From Vibrio sp. MedPE-SWchi (GTDB lineage: Bacteria; Pseudomonadota; Gammaproteobacteria; Enterobacterales; Vibrionaceae): a stretch of 64,000 nt of DNA. The stretch lies in the NCBI GenBank assembly GCA_001874155.1, contig MPDB01000001.1:248001-312000 (forward strand), given 5' to 3'. Positions 37,367 to 46,530 of the stretch are shown here, one piece after another. The stretch's first letter is position 1. Every line of letters begins with the position of its first letter. The notes below the pieces were generated by a model. That model was given only the letters and a program-made list of their open reading frames with translations. It was not told where the DNA came from and did not search any database. The translations under genes and the position numbers were made by a program.

Positions 37367-37624
37367 ATGAAAAATATTCTCTACTCCAAAGGTCGTGTCG
37401 TTTGGTACAACGCCGACAAAGGTTTTGGATTTGCCCTTACAGATCATGGTTCTAACAACGTCCTGTTGCATAACAGCGCGATAGACATCGACGGTGACAC
37501 AATATTATTTACAGGACAGCGTGTGTATTTAGAAATTGAGGACAGAGGAGAACAACTGGGGCTACAAGCTACAAAAATAATCCCGCTATGCACGCTAGGT
37601 AATGCCGATGGAGCGCTGTCCTAA
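37367..37624 (+). CDS. Cold-shock-domain-like small protein
   Basis: 85 residues. Residues about 7-71 look like a cold-shock OB fold: KGRVVWYNADKGFGFAL covers the RNP1 region (K-G-F-G-F), but the RNP2 region reads NNVLLHNSAI rather than the usual DVFVHFSAI, so two of the aromatic nucleic-acid contacts are altered. GQRVYLEIEDRGEQLGLQATKI matches the last strands. It heads an operon with the next three genes; the following gene starts one base after its stop. A role in nucleic-acid binding is likely but its target is unknown. Confidence 0.8.
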   Translation: MKNILYSKGRVVWYNADKGFGFALTDHGSNNVLLHNSAIDIDGDTILFTGQRVYLEIEDRGEQLGLQATKIIPLCTLGNADGALS

Positions 37625-37625
37625 A

Positions 37626-38888
37626 ATGAGCCAAGCCGTCAAAAAACCAGGTCGCCCCAAAAAAGCCCAAATTGACACCCTGGAAGTCACGCTAGCCAAA
37701 AAGTACCAAGCTTACATAGCGTTAGGTGATCAGTTTCTTCGTGGCATCGACAGTCAATACCCACGGGTTAGCAATGAACACAAAGTACAGTTAAAACACC
37801 TTATTTTCTCTGCGGCTGAAGAACACCGTCTTTGGGCCGATGTAGATAACCTATTACTGTCTGTGCAGAGGCACAAAACACTCACACAGCAACTCATCGA
37901 TGTTCGCGACAACGTGATTATTTCGTTTGTGCAACTAGAAAGCATCTATACATTGATACTTAAATCCAACTCAGCGGAGACATCAACTGGACAGCAGTCA
38001 ATGCCGCTAGAAAGTGGTCCTTCTATTGTAAATGGCTCAGAGTGGCTGTCCGATTTTGAAGAAAACAAAACCGTCATCTCACACTGGCTCAAGATGCAAC
38101 TCCATAACCATTCGGCACATGAACAGGCACTTTGGCTATCGGCAACAAGCCACGCCTTAAGATCGGCATTGGTCATAGAGGACGAAAATTCAACAATAAC
38201 CGTCGACACGATTAAGAATGTTCGACAGATCATTCGAGGCATTCTTCTTTCTATTTCTAAACACAAGATAGACCCGCTTTTTAAAAGCCAAGATAAAAAC
38301 CAGGCTGGACGCCCTACACTCCCTATACCAACACAACTACTTCGCTCTGAAGACTCGCTGCTAAGTACCTATCGTTCATATCGATTAGCATGCCAACGAT
38401 TACACCGTAAATCATTGAGTAGTCAGCAAGTTTGGGAGAAGAATAAGCACGCCATTGAATCAACAACCCTTGGGCGGAGAACAATGCCGACACTAAGAGT
38501 ATTGATAAACAAGCAACTCGGCCTAAAAACCGAGCGCTATTGTCTAACAATTGACAAAGAGCATATTATTGAAGAATTTAATCGCAAAAATGAAAATAAA
38601 AGAGGCACTAAGGGTCGGCCTGCTTTAACCTATGATCAAAAGGTTAGAAAGATTGACCAACAATTAGACGAAGTTGATGCCCTAATCAAACAGCAGAAAA
38701 CCCGTTTTTCGACCGATACAAAAAGTGGCCTTTCATTCAAGCAGCAAACGTTGGAATACCAATTCATCTGGCTTGAAAATAAGCTAAAAAGACAGCCGCT
38801 TGATAGTGAACAAAGCCAATCCAAATCAGCGAATGCTTGTCTCCAATATTGGTCGACATCTCTAGAAGAGATTAAGTCTTTAAAATGA
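37626..38888 (+). CDS. Unrecognised protein with three GRP (AT-hook-like) motifs
   Basis: 420 residues from the ATG at 37626, one base after the previous stop with GGAG upstream; in-frame ATGs at 37602 and 37608 overlap the previous gene. I do not recognise the family. It is soluble, basic and largely helical, with no signal peptide. Three short motifs recall AT-hooks: PGRPKK (residues 8-13), AGRPTLP (227-233) and KGRPALT (329-335). A coiled-coil-prone region lies near 340-365. It may bind DNA or RNA, in keeping with its neighbours; this is inference. Confidence 0.75.
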   Translation: MSQAVKKPGRPKKAQIDTLEVTLAKKYQAYIALGDQFLRGIDSQYPRVSNEHKVQLKHLIFSAAEEHRLWADVDNLLLSVQRHKTLTQQLIDVRDNVIISFVQLESIYTLILKSNSAETSTGQQSMPLESGPSIVNGSEWLSDFEENKTVISHWLKMQLHNHSAHEQALWLSATSHALRSALVIEDENSTITVDTIKNVRQIIRGILLSISKHKIDPLFKSQDKNQAGRPTLPIPTQLLRSEDSLLSTYRSYRLACQRLHRKSLSSQQVWEKNKHAIESTTLGRRTMPTLRVLINKQLGLKTERYCLTIDKEHIIEEFNRKNENKRGTKGRPALTYDQKVRKIDQQLDEVDALIKQQKTRFSTDTKSGLSFKQQTLEYQFIWLENKLKRQPLDSEQSQSKSANACLQYWSTSLEEIKSLK

Positions 38889-38907
38889 TTCAAGTAAATG
38901 AGTAAAT

Positions 38908-39636
38908 ATGAGTTTCTATTTATTAAATCAACAACTACTGTTTAACGACCAATCGGGTCGAGTGATCGATTTAAAAACGACCACAGAAACTCAGTTACGA
39001 TCGAATGAGTGGAAGCTGTTACAGCTCATGATTCAGCATTCAGGGGAAGATTTGAGTGTGGCGTTTATATTGAGCGAAATTTGGGGCGGAAACCGTTCTA
39101 AATCGAGTGTTCCAACAGCCATCAAGAATCTTCGCCAGCAATTGAATGATAATGTCGATTCTCCGACCTACATTCAGACCCAGGTGATGAAGGGCTACGC
39201 ATTTATTGCTGATATTAAAAAGCTTAGCCAAACCGAGTTCAATGCAATTTTAACGCAGAACTCGTCTTTTTCGCTTAAGCTCCTCAACTGGATAAAAGCA
39301 AACCCTGTACAGCTCACCTACAATACGATTCAAATCGTGAGCGTTGTTTTCATTACCCTAAACTTGTTATCTCTAAATAAGGTTGGGGCGTTTGATCGCT
39401 TGTTATCGACACCAACTGTCGTCGACCCGATCCCTATGGTCATGTACCTTCAAGAGCAACTGCCCTCTAAAGAGCAAATTCAACTGTGCCGTTCGCTATT
39501 GCTTAATGCCGAAACCATGGCCCTGTTAGACACGCTTCCCTATTACCGCGAATTCACTACACCAAGGCAGCCATCTCTTTATTGGCTCAATGCTAACGAG
39601 GAGGCGTTGGTATGCCATCTATCACCACTAAAGTAG
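38908..39636 (+). CDS. ToxR-like membrane-anchored winged-helix regulator
   Basis: 242 residues. Residues about 25-103 form an OmpR/ToxR-type winged helix (LRSNEWKLLQLMIQHSG, then FILSEIWGGNRSKSSVPTAIKNLRQQL, then YIQTQVMKGYAFIA). A single membrane segment at about 137-156 puts the last 85 residues in the periplasm, with two cysteines (C194, C236) that could pair as in ToxR. This is the layout of ToxR, TcpP, CadC and VtrA: one protein that senses outside and binds DNA inside. The next gene overlaps by 25 bases, as toxS follows toxR. It is not ToxR itself; targets unknown. Confidence 0.85.
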   Translation: MSFYLLNQQLLFNDQSGRVIDLKTTTETQLRSNEWKLLQLMIQHSGEDLSVAFILSEIWGGNRSKSSVPTAIKNLRQQLNDNVDSPTYIQTQVMKGYAFIADIKKLSQTEFNAILTQNSSFSLKLLNWIKANPVQLTYNTIQIVSVVFITLNLLSLNKVGAFDRLLSTPTVVDPIPMVMYLQEQLPSKEQIQLCRSLLLNAETMALLDTLPYYREFTTPRQPSLYWLNANEEALVCHLSPLK

Positions 39637-40184
39637 TTACCATATTCTTAGCCCTTCTCGCGATAGGATCTTACGTTGCAAAAGAGCATTATATTGCAAC
39701 TTATCAACCAGATGACCTCTTTGTCGGTGAATATTGGTCGTATAAACACAGGGGTTACCCGTCTCGAATTGGCTACCTAGCTCAGCTCTGGGATGTTCGC
39801 CTTGTTGAAACTGAAACTGAAGTTTTTGTAGAATCGGATACCCTCACAACGGCCATGCACTTCCGTTACTTCGGAAAATCGACTCAAATTGCAGAGGCAT
39901 TAATTCATTTTGAATCCACATGGAAACGTTCCGAAAACAATCAAATTGAATTTGGTGTTCGACCTGAGTCTATTAAGGTGATTCAACACACCGCGAATAT
40001 AGACAATGAAGATTTCAAATCGTTTTCACGGGACATGATACTGACAATGTTCGCGACCCCTAGGCAGCTCATCGCAGCCAGCAATAATGAGGTGATCATG
40101 GAACTGCCTTACATGGGAATAGTCAGATTGCTAAAGATAGATGAGCCGCATCTTCTCGATATACCCAGAGAGACTGAACACTAG
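39612..40184 (+). CDS. ToxS-like membrane-anchored periplasmic partner
   Basis: 190 residues. It starts inside the previous gene with a strong GAGGAGG site 12 bases upstream, which is good evidence for the start. One hydrophobic anchor at about 8-22 is followed by a periplasmic domain of about 165 residues with alternating strand character. Size, topology and overlap with a ToxR-like gene match ToxS, TcpH and VtrC, which stabilise or supply the sensory half of their partner. Sequence similarity to ToxS is weak by eye, so the link is positional. Confidence 0.7.
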   Translation: MPSITTKVVTIFLALLAIGSYVAKEHYIATYQPDDLFVGEYWSYKHRGYPSRIGYLAQLWDVRLVETETEVFVESDTLTTAMHFRYFGKSTQIAEALIHFESTWKRSENNQIEFGVRPESIKVIQHTANIDNEDFKSFSRDMILTMFATPRQLIAASNNEVIMELPYMGIVRLLKIDEPHLLDIPRETEH

Positions 40185-40466
40185 GCCGTCAGAAGTCTCT
40201 CTTTCGACTCTTTATACCGATCGCTAACAAGAACAAACCATCTCCCCACAGTAGTATAGGATGCGCTAAAGACGTTGTTAGCGGTCAAGCTTCCTGATCG
40301 TTACCTACTTTACCCCTTTCTCAAACCATCCCCCCTCACTGCCTGCCTGCGAGTTTTATCTTTGCTCACACTCCCTGACTGTTTCGCAAGATTTTACCCC
40401 CCATAATGTAGTACATGCTGCAGAACCTAACGGTTAAGATAGCGCCAATAACGACTAGGAGGCCAT

Positions 40467-40661
40467 ATGAATAACATCGTTTCTTACAACGCCACATGGT
40501 GGTTGATATCACTGGTTATCGTTATATTCACCGCAAGCTCCCTTCACTTACTGAAACGCTTTGAGGTCTTTGAAACTAACACCTATATGGTCTTAGACCA
40601 TGATGTGGAAGAGATGCCACTGCAATGGCAAGAGAACCTAAAGTCGCTTCTATGCCCTTAG
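40467..40661 (+). CDS. Small single-span membrane protein
   Basis: 64 residues with an excellent AGGAGG site seven bases before the ATG. A membrane helix at about 12-28 (WLISLVIVIFTASSLHLL) is followed by a short acidic soluble end. I do not recognise it. It lies 282 bases after the ToxS-like gene and its stop abuts a 20-bp tandem repeat. Confidence 0.65.
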   Translation: MNNIVSYNATWWLISLVIVIFTASSLHLLKRFEVFETNTYMVLDHDVEEMPLQWQENLKSLLCP

Positions 40662-40720
40662 CTTGTAATCCATGTCCAGAGCTCGTAATTGGGGTCCATA
40701 GTTCGTAATTCGTGTCCATA
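40661..40720. repeat. Three tandem copies of a 20-bp unit
   Basis: Units at 40661-40680, 40681-40700 and 40701-40720 share G(C/T)T(T/C)GTAAT and GTCCA(G/T)A at fixed places, giving an exact 20-base period. Copies are degenerate in the middle. It directly follows the 64-residue gene. Confidence 0.75.
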
Positions 40721-41446
40721 ATTCTCTATTTTCAATCTTATCCACCAAAGTAATCGAGTATTTTTATATACGCGTTCCTACTATCAATAGAAGTGCCTTA
40801 AACTCTGTTATTCGTTAATAAGTATTTAACGCTTTGAGGCCCAGCGTTAGAACACTGAGAATATAATAAAAAATCCCTATTCGCATGATATGAATCGCTT
40901 TGAAGTACTCGTGTCGCATGCTCCCCATTATTTATCTCTAGCCATTTATTGGGCACGAATTTACTTTTATCTTTTATCCCTCAAGCTGCTCATTATTAAA
41001 TCACTTCCATATAAACTATTTTATTTGAAACTATTCCATTTAAACGTCCATAATTTAAAAACGGGTTAACACTTCAATTAAATATCACTCACTTTTCAAT
41101 TACACCTTCGCTGTTAGATAGCCAATTGAGTTCGTCTGTTGTTAATTTTTATGGGATATTTCTACTCTCTATTATTGTCCTTTCGATTTAGGGTTTACAT
41201 TCCTAAACGGTCAACTTTGACTAACTCTCCTGATACATGCACCTATTTTCAATCACCGCTTTGTTTTCTCCAAGATCCAACAAAACCAAATTATAAATTC
41301 GCAATGAAACCTATCAAAAACCCATTAAACACCATGAAAACCCACTTAAAACAAATACTTATATTTTTTATAAAACTATCTAAATTACTTTTTACATTCA
41401 GATAATCGATATGATCACTGGGTCTTCAACAACCTAGGCCAATACT
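40721..41446. other. Gene-poor AT-rich stretch
   Basis: 726 bases of low GC. A possible 88-residue reading frame at 41139-41405 has no ribosome binding site, low-complexity AT-driven composition and no recognisable domain, so it is not called. Nothing else of note seen. It separates the small membrane gene from the 171-residue gene. Confidence 0.65.
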
Positions 41447-41962
41447 ATGCCCAGCTTACTGGAGCTAGACATTCGATATCTAGCGTCACTCAGCAGGGAG
41501 CTACAAAATCATATCATGGACGAAAACATCTCTATTTTACCGCAATTACGTGAGCGCTATGCTCAACGTTTATCCGTGGTATTGGAGAATTCAATTAGCG
41601 CTAAAACATTAGAAATGCAGTCAACTGAAATATCCAATCTTTGTAATGACATTGGTATAACAGTCAACGTTGAGCGCTATTACACACTCGATCAGTGCAT
41701 ACAAAGAATACATACGTTGCTAGAAAAACTTTCTCAAAACAGTCTCGACAGCAGCAGTGATGATGACAGTGACATTCTTTTTCAGTTCATGCGTAATCGT
41801 GGTTTTGCTATTTCAAAACAAGAGCTACACAAAGGAAATAGTAGCCCTATTTCGGCCGCTTATGAGCAAGGTTATTTGTCGATATCAGAAGCTTTTGATG
41901 CATTAAGTGCCATTTTTAGCACCACAAATAACTTAGAAGCCCAAAGCTTAAGGTACAGCTAA
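41447..41962 (+). CDS. Unrecognised 171-residue protein
   Basis: 171 residues, no signal peptide or membrane helix, predicted mostly helical, with an acidic serine-rich linker (SSSDDDSD, about residues 102-109). I do not recognise a family. The ribosome binding site is weak. It ends 67 bases before the OprB-type porin on the same strand, so co-expression is possible. Its composition is like its AT-rich surroundings. Confidence 0.6.
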   Translation: MPSLLELDIRYLASLSRELQNHIMDENISILPQLRERYAQRLSVVLENSISAKTLEMQSTEISNLCNDIGITVNVERYYTLDQCIQRIHTLLEKLSQNSLDSSSDDDSDILFQFMRNRGFAISKQELHKGNSSPISAAYEQGYLSISEAFDALSAIFSTTNNLEAQSLRYS

Positions 41963-42029
41963 CTTTCTTATCTCAATAAGTTAGCTGGACCGGAAATAAT
42001 AAAATTCATCCAAAATAAAGAATATAACC

Positions 42030-43226
42030 ATGAAAATAAAATTATTGTCTCTACTTATTGTAGGTGTCGCTTTTCATCCAGCAGTGAACGCCGAGCAACC
42101 TTTTTCCAATACGTTAACAGGCGACTGGCAAGGCAACCGTTCAGGATTAGTTGATCAAGGTGTTTCAATTAATGCGGAATACACCAATATCTATCAGGCG
42201 CGCGTAGATAGCGGGTTGAATGACAGCGAACTCACTCACCGTTTCGACTTATTTGCAGGTGTAGATACTGAAAAGTTAGGGCTATGGAGCAATGGTTCTT
42301 TCCATACTCAAATGGTTTACTTAAATGGTGATGCAAATGATCTGGGCATTACCTCTCTATCCGTTCCTAATGCCGCACACTATGCCAGCAGTGACAATCC
42401 ATTCTTCTCTTCTTTTTACTACAACCACCAATTTGCGCCAACGAGCAATGTGATGATTGGTAAAATAGATGCCTTTGAAATGCTACGTCACGCCCCATTT
42501 TATGGTGGTGCTGTTCGTCATGGTTTCCTTAACGTCGCTTTCTCAGCGCCACCTAGTGGTGTGACTCCACCTGCCTTTGCCGGTATTGTTGCTAACCACG
42601 TAATTGGAAGCACTCGATTTACGGGCATGGTCTACGATCCACGAGATCGCTATACAAGTAACCTGGATATGAGTGGGTTATTCGAAGATGGCGTTAATAC
42701 TGCAATTGCTGCAACGCATGCTTTAAAGGTGTTCGATCGTTCTTCAACATTCGGGGTATCCGCAACGTACAGCACGGAAGAAGGTTTAGACTTCTCAGAT
42801 CCACTATCGAGCACTTTAGCGAAAGGCAAATACAACGTGCGTGTTCAAGCGTCTCACAATGTCTTTGAATCGGGCAGCGATAGCATCGGTATGTACATGA
42901 GAGCAGCTTGGGCTGATGGTAACCCTAACATTATCCAAGGTACATTTAGTACTGGCTTGAGTGGTAACGCATTCTTTATCGATAGACCGCAAGACAACTG
43001 GGGCCTAGGTTACTACCACTATAACCTTTCTAACTCGTTGCAAGAGAGCGTTGAAGCATTACCAATTGACGACAAATTGGAAAATGAGCAAGGTGTAGAG
43101 ATGTACTACGCCTACCAAGCTCAACCTTGGTTAACGTTTACCCTAGATGCTCAATACGTCACTTCGGCAATTACAACACAAGACAACGCTTTCCTAGTTG
43201 GCTTACGTACTAACATCGTGTTCTAA
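42030..43226 (+). CDS. OprB-family carbohydrate-selective porin
   Basis: 398 residues with a signal peptide (MKIKLLSLLIVGVAFHPAVNA). LTGDWQGNRSGLVDQGVSI is the OprB N-terminal motif; the rest is barrel-like and the protein ends NIVF with a C-terminal Phe. OprB porins admit sugars across the outer membrane. The sugar here cannot be read. A strong inverted repeat follows the stop. Confidence 0.88.
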   Translation: MKIKLLSLLIVGVAFHPAVNAEQPFSNTLTGDWQGNRSGLVDQGVSINAEYTNIYQARVDSGLNDSELTHRFDLFAGVDTEKLGLWSNGSFHTQMVYLNGDANDLGITSLSVPNAAHYASSDNPFFSSFYYNHQFAPTSNVMIGKIDAFEMLRHAPFYGGAVRHGFLNVAFSAPPSGVTPPAFAGIVANHVIGSTRFTGMVYDPRDRYTSNLDMSGLFEDGVNTAIAATHALKVFDRSSTFGVSATYSTEEGLDFSDPLSSTLAKGKYNVRVQASHNVFESGSDSIGMYMRAAWADGNPNIIQGTFSTGLSGNAFFIDRPQDNWGLGYYHYNLSNSLQESVEALPIDDKLENEQGVEMYYAYQAQPWLTFTLDAQYVTSAITTQDNAFLVGLRTNIVF

Positions 43227-43241
43227 GTCGAAGAACATAAA

Positions 43242-43281
43242 GAGGCCGCGACATCGCAATCCCCTGCTCTGTCGCGGCCTC
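43242..43281. terminator. Strong hairpin after oprB-like gene
   Basis: GAGGCCGCGACA (43242-43253) pairs perfectly with TGTCGCGGCCTC (43270-43281). No T run follows, so it may act with Rho or as an RNA stabiliser for the converging genes. Confidence 0.6.
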
Positions 43282-43326
43282 AGTTCTAGTTAACGATGTT
43301 CGACCGAATACGTGATCACAGCTGGC

Positions 43327-44478
43327 TCATCGTGCAGTCACCTTCGCTATGGAATGCTGCGTACAATCATTAAAGGCAGCAAACTTGCCCAGCTCTTTTT
43401 CTAGCGCGATGTAGAACTCATCTGACTTTTTCAAACCCGGCTCCAGAAATAGATGAAGTACATTCAGCGTTTTGGTTTTTCTGTCGACTTTGCAGTCCGC
43501 TCTCGCAACAATCTTTCCATCCCATAATACCGGTAGACAAAAATACCCAAATTGTCTTTTCTTCTCAGGAACATAGCACTCTAACAAGTAGTCAAACCCA
43601 AACACGGATTGTGCTCTTTTGCGTTGGATCACGAGATTGTCGAAGGGAGACAATAGCTTTAACTGTTTCTTATTCAAGCGCCCTTGAAGCATCTCTAGTG
43701 CCGCTGAACTCGTAAAGTACGTTTGGCCACCCACCTCCATTTTCTGAACAACCTTATCCTCAACAAGCTCAAGAAGGGTTTGTGTCACGCGGGTCTTCAT
43801 TCCTTTTAGTAAATAGGCCATCTCTGCGGAATGACCAAAGCCATGCGCTTCAATAAACCGCAACACCAGAAACTTTGTATGCTCTTGATTCGTAGGTAAC
43901 CGAGTATCAACATCATCAGGCAACACACGCTCAGTCAGATCATAAACCTTATGAAAATTAACACGCTTGGGAATCATCAAGTCACCTTGCATGTACAAGG
44001 TCTCAAGTGCCCTCTTTGTCGGCTTACTTCCCCAACCGCCGGTTTTGGTACTTTTAGACTCAAAGTCTTTCGCCATTAATGGGCCTTCGTGCTCAATACG
44101 CTTTAACACGTCAGCCATTAATTGATGATCTTTCTTATACCAATGTTCTTGCTCATTGGTTCGAATGGCTTCTTTTCTCGGCAAACTGAACCTAAAATCT
44201 CGCATCGGTAAAAAGGCCGCAGCGTGAGACCAATACTCAAACGCTTTCTTTTCATCCACTAATCGATCTAGATGGGAGGGTTGATAATCAGGGTTTCGAT
44301 TCCACAAGGTATGATGATGGGCGCGTTGAATCACAGAGATCGTATCAATTTGCACATAACCAAGTTGTTCGAGCACTTCTACTGATTTTTTATAAGGCGA
44401 AGCTTTTGACGTTCGAGTTGGCAAACCCTGAGAAAGTAATGCTAACTTTCTTGCTTGAGCTATTGAGAGAGATTCCAT
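43327..44478 (-). CDS. ycaQ: YcaQ-family DNA glycosylase (crosslink repair)
   Basis: 383 residues of the HTH_42/AlkZ superfamily, three tandem winged-helix units with a catalytic motif at YVQIDTISVIQR: Q43-I44-D45. The Q-x-D form is the YcaQ (YQL) class rather than the Q-x-Q form of AlkZ. These enzymes unhook alkylated bases and DNA interstrand crosslinks. It is a single gene, convergent with the porin. Confidence 0.85.
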   Translation of the reverse strand: MESLSIAQARKLALLSQGLPTRTSKASPYKKSVEVLEQLGYVQIDTISVIQRAHHHTLWNRNPDYQPSHLDRLVDEKKAFEYWSHAAAFLPMRDFRFSLPRKEAIRTNEQEHWYKKDHQLMADVLKRIEHEGPLMAKDFESKSTKTGGWGSKPTKRALETLYMQGDLMIPKRVNFHKVYDLTERVLPDDVDTRLPTNQEHTKFLVLRFIEAHGFGHSAEMAYLLKGMKTRVTQTLLELVEDKVVQKMEVGGQTYFTSSAALEMLQGRLNKKQLKLLSPFDNLVIQRKRAQSVFGFDYLLECYVPEKKRQFGYFCLPVLWDGKIVARADCKVDRKTKTLNVLHLFLEPGLKKSDEFYIALEKELGKFAAFNDCTQHSIAKVTAR

Positions 44479-44790
44479 TTCATCCTAAAAGTATCAAGTT
44501 AACTTGTTGCTACTCTAATCATTCTTTCCATTAATTACGACATTATTACGCTAACTTGCTAGCGCGGTTAAAAAGGGGCTCGCTTTCTTACTCACCCAAT
44601 CTCATATCTTTATAGTTATCAAGCACTCATCATTAAATTTAATAAAACATTCACTTGTTATTTACAATTTCATCAAATAACCTGAACTTTAGTTTCCACT
44701 TGGTATCTGGCATCTCATACCCTCATAGAGAAACACACATTCCAATAGCGTCTTTGGCTTTGCTACGTCTTTAAAATTTGGAATATAACA
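44479..44790. other. Divergent region between ycaQ and chemoreceptor genes
   Basis: 312 AT-rich bases. No convincing promoter, operator or small gene was seen. Confidence 0.6.
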
Positions 44791-46344
44791 ATGAAAATTA
44801 AAACATCACTCTTTAGCCTTGCTTGCTTTTCCGTTATCTCTCTTTTAGTGGTTGTATCACTCACCGAATACGCCAATATTAAGCTGATAAAGCTTGAAAA
44901 AACGCTCATTCAAGTAAAATCTCTGGAGGTGTCGTTACTCGAATTGAATCGGATTGAATTAGAATTTTTGCACAGCCACGACACGGCACTGGTCGCCTCT
45001 TTTCGCTCTGAATATCAACACTTTGAAGATTTACTGGAAGGATTCACCCTACAGCTTAACGATTCGGGGATCGTTGTTTCTGAACTGGGGAAATTGAAGC
45101 AAGAGATAAAACAATACAATGCTGATTTTAAAATCATGGTGGCGAAAATAGATGAAGACACTCATCATGTATTGGAATTGAAAGAGGAAATGAAAATTCT
45201 CTTTGACGACATCCTATCTATTTTTATCTCAGTAGAGCACACGTTGGAATCCGATGTTGACGAAATACAGAACACAATAACATTATTCATAATTGGGTCT
45301 TTGGTTACTGTCACAACTATTTTACTCTCGATTTCGTTTTATATTTCAGCAAGAATCTCTCGAAAAATATCCGCACTAAGTCATTCGATGAGTGAGGTTT
45401 CCAAAAATAAAGACTTCACGGTTACGGCCGACGACAGTGGTAAAGACGAAATTGCAACCATTGCTACCGCGTTTAACCAAGTCCTTTTCGATACGCGAGA
45501 ACTCATCGGTCAGGTTCAAGGGACCGTTAATGAGTTGGGGCAAATATCAGGGCGTTTGAAAAATGACGGTTCCAGTGTAGAAAGTGCATTACAGCAACAG
45601 CAAGTACAGACTGACAGTGTTGCAGCAGCCGTGACTGAAATGGGTGAAAGCATCAACGTAGTTGCTCAAAACAGTAATCAGGCATCCAACAATGCCCAAA
45701 CAAGTTATGACGTTGCCAACAAGGGGCTAAGCGATGTCGCGTACACTAGAGACACCATCAAAACCCTTTCTCAAGATTTAGTGCATGCGAGTGAAGAAGT
45801 CGATCACCTTTCCGCACGTTCGCAAGAGATCAATACAGTCCTTAAGGTTATTAAAGAGATTGCCGAACAAACCAACCTGCTCGCTCTTAACGCTGCCATA
45901 GAAGCCGCCCGTGCAGGTGAACAAGGAAGAGGGTTTGCTGTTGTTGCAGATGAAGTAAGAACCTTGGCCGGTCGAACTCAACTCTCTACGGAAGAAATAT
46001 CAACGATTATCCTCGGCCTTCAAAGCCAAACCAGAACGGTCGTTGAAACCATGCAAGATTGCTGTGAAAAAAGTGGCCAAAGTGTTGAGTCCAGTCAACA
46101 AGCATACTCTCGGATTTCGGATGTGATTGAGGATATGCAGAGCATCCGCGATAGTAGCTTCGAGATAACCGCCGCGATGGAGCAGCAAAGTACGGTATCA
46201 GCGGATATAGCGCGAAATGTGAATGACATTCGCGACATTACGTTAAGCAATGCTGAAGGCGCGAGCCAGAACGCTATATCAGCTAACTCGGTGTTAGAGC
46301 AAACGCAATCGTTAGAGCTTTCTGTTTCCGGCCTGAAAGCCTAG
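44791..46344 (+). CDS. Methyl-accepting chemotaxis protein
   Basis: 517 residues. TM1 at about 8-26, a periplasmic helical domain of about 130 residues (four-helix-bundle-like), TM2 near 168-188, HAMP with a DExG-type end ([15 protein letters not shown]), and the signalling hairpin [20 protein letters not shown]. No C-terminal methylation-enzyme tether. The ligand is unknown. The next gene is the cyclase. Confidence 0.92.
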   Translation: MKIKTSLFSLACFSVISLLVVVSLTEYANIKLIKLEKTLIQVKSLEVSLLELNRIELEFLHSHDTALVASFRSEYQHFEDLLEGFTLQLNDSGIVVSELGKLKQEIKQYNADFKIMVAKIDEDTHHVLELKEEMKILFDDILSIFISVEHTLESDVDEIQNTITLFIIGSLVTVTTILLSISFYISARISRKISALSHSMSEVSKNKDFTVTADDSGKDEIATIATAFNQVLFDTRELIGQVQGTVNELGQISGRLKNDGSSVESALQQQQVQTDSVAAAVTEMGESINVVAQNSNQASNNAQTSYDVANKGLSDVAYTRDTIKTLSQDLVHASEEVDHLSARSQEINTVLKVIKEIAEQTNLLALNAAIEAARAGEQGRGFAVVADEVRTLAGRTQLSTEEISTIILGLQSQTRTVVETMQDCCEKSGQSVESSQQAYSRISDVIEDMQSIRDSSFEITAAMEQQSTVSADIARNVNDIRDITLSNAEGASQNAISANSVLEQTQSLELSVSGLKA

Positions 46345-46470
46345 ATCAAACAAAGAAAAGATTTGGAATAAGCGAATTTTCTATTGAGTTGAAGCCTGAC
46401 ACCTACAAACGGAAGGTCAGGCTGAATTCATTGCCAATGGCAGTTTCTTAATCATTAGACGCGTATCGAA

Positions 46471-46477
46471 CTATACT
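46471..46477 (+). promoter_or_regulatory. Possible -10 element for the cyclase gene
   Basis: CTATACT, the favoured -10 of sigma-S promoters, 54 bases before the ATG, with no obvious -35. Candidate only. Confidence 0.3.
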
Positions 46478-46530
46478 CAACGGTTATCGTATCGAAACCT
46501 CATTGTTCACGCTTATAGTAAGGAGACACC

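Noticed and set aside
40661..40720. CRISPR-like array
   Set aside because: The 20-base units are directly adjacent with no spacers, are degenerate, and no cas genes are near.
41139..41405. 88-residue reading frame
   Set aside because: No ribosome binding site, AT-driven composition, no recognisable domain, in a gene-poor stretch.
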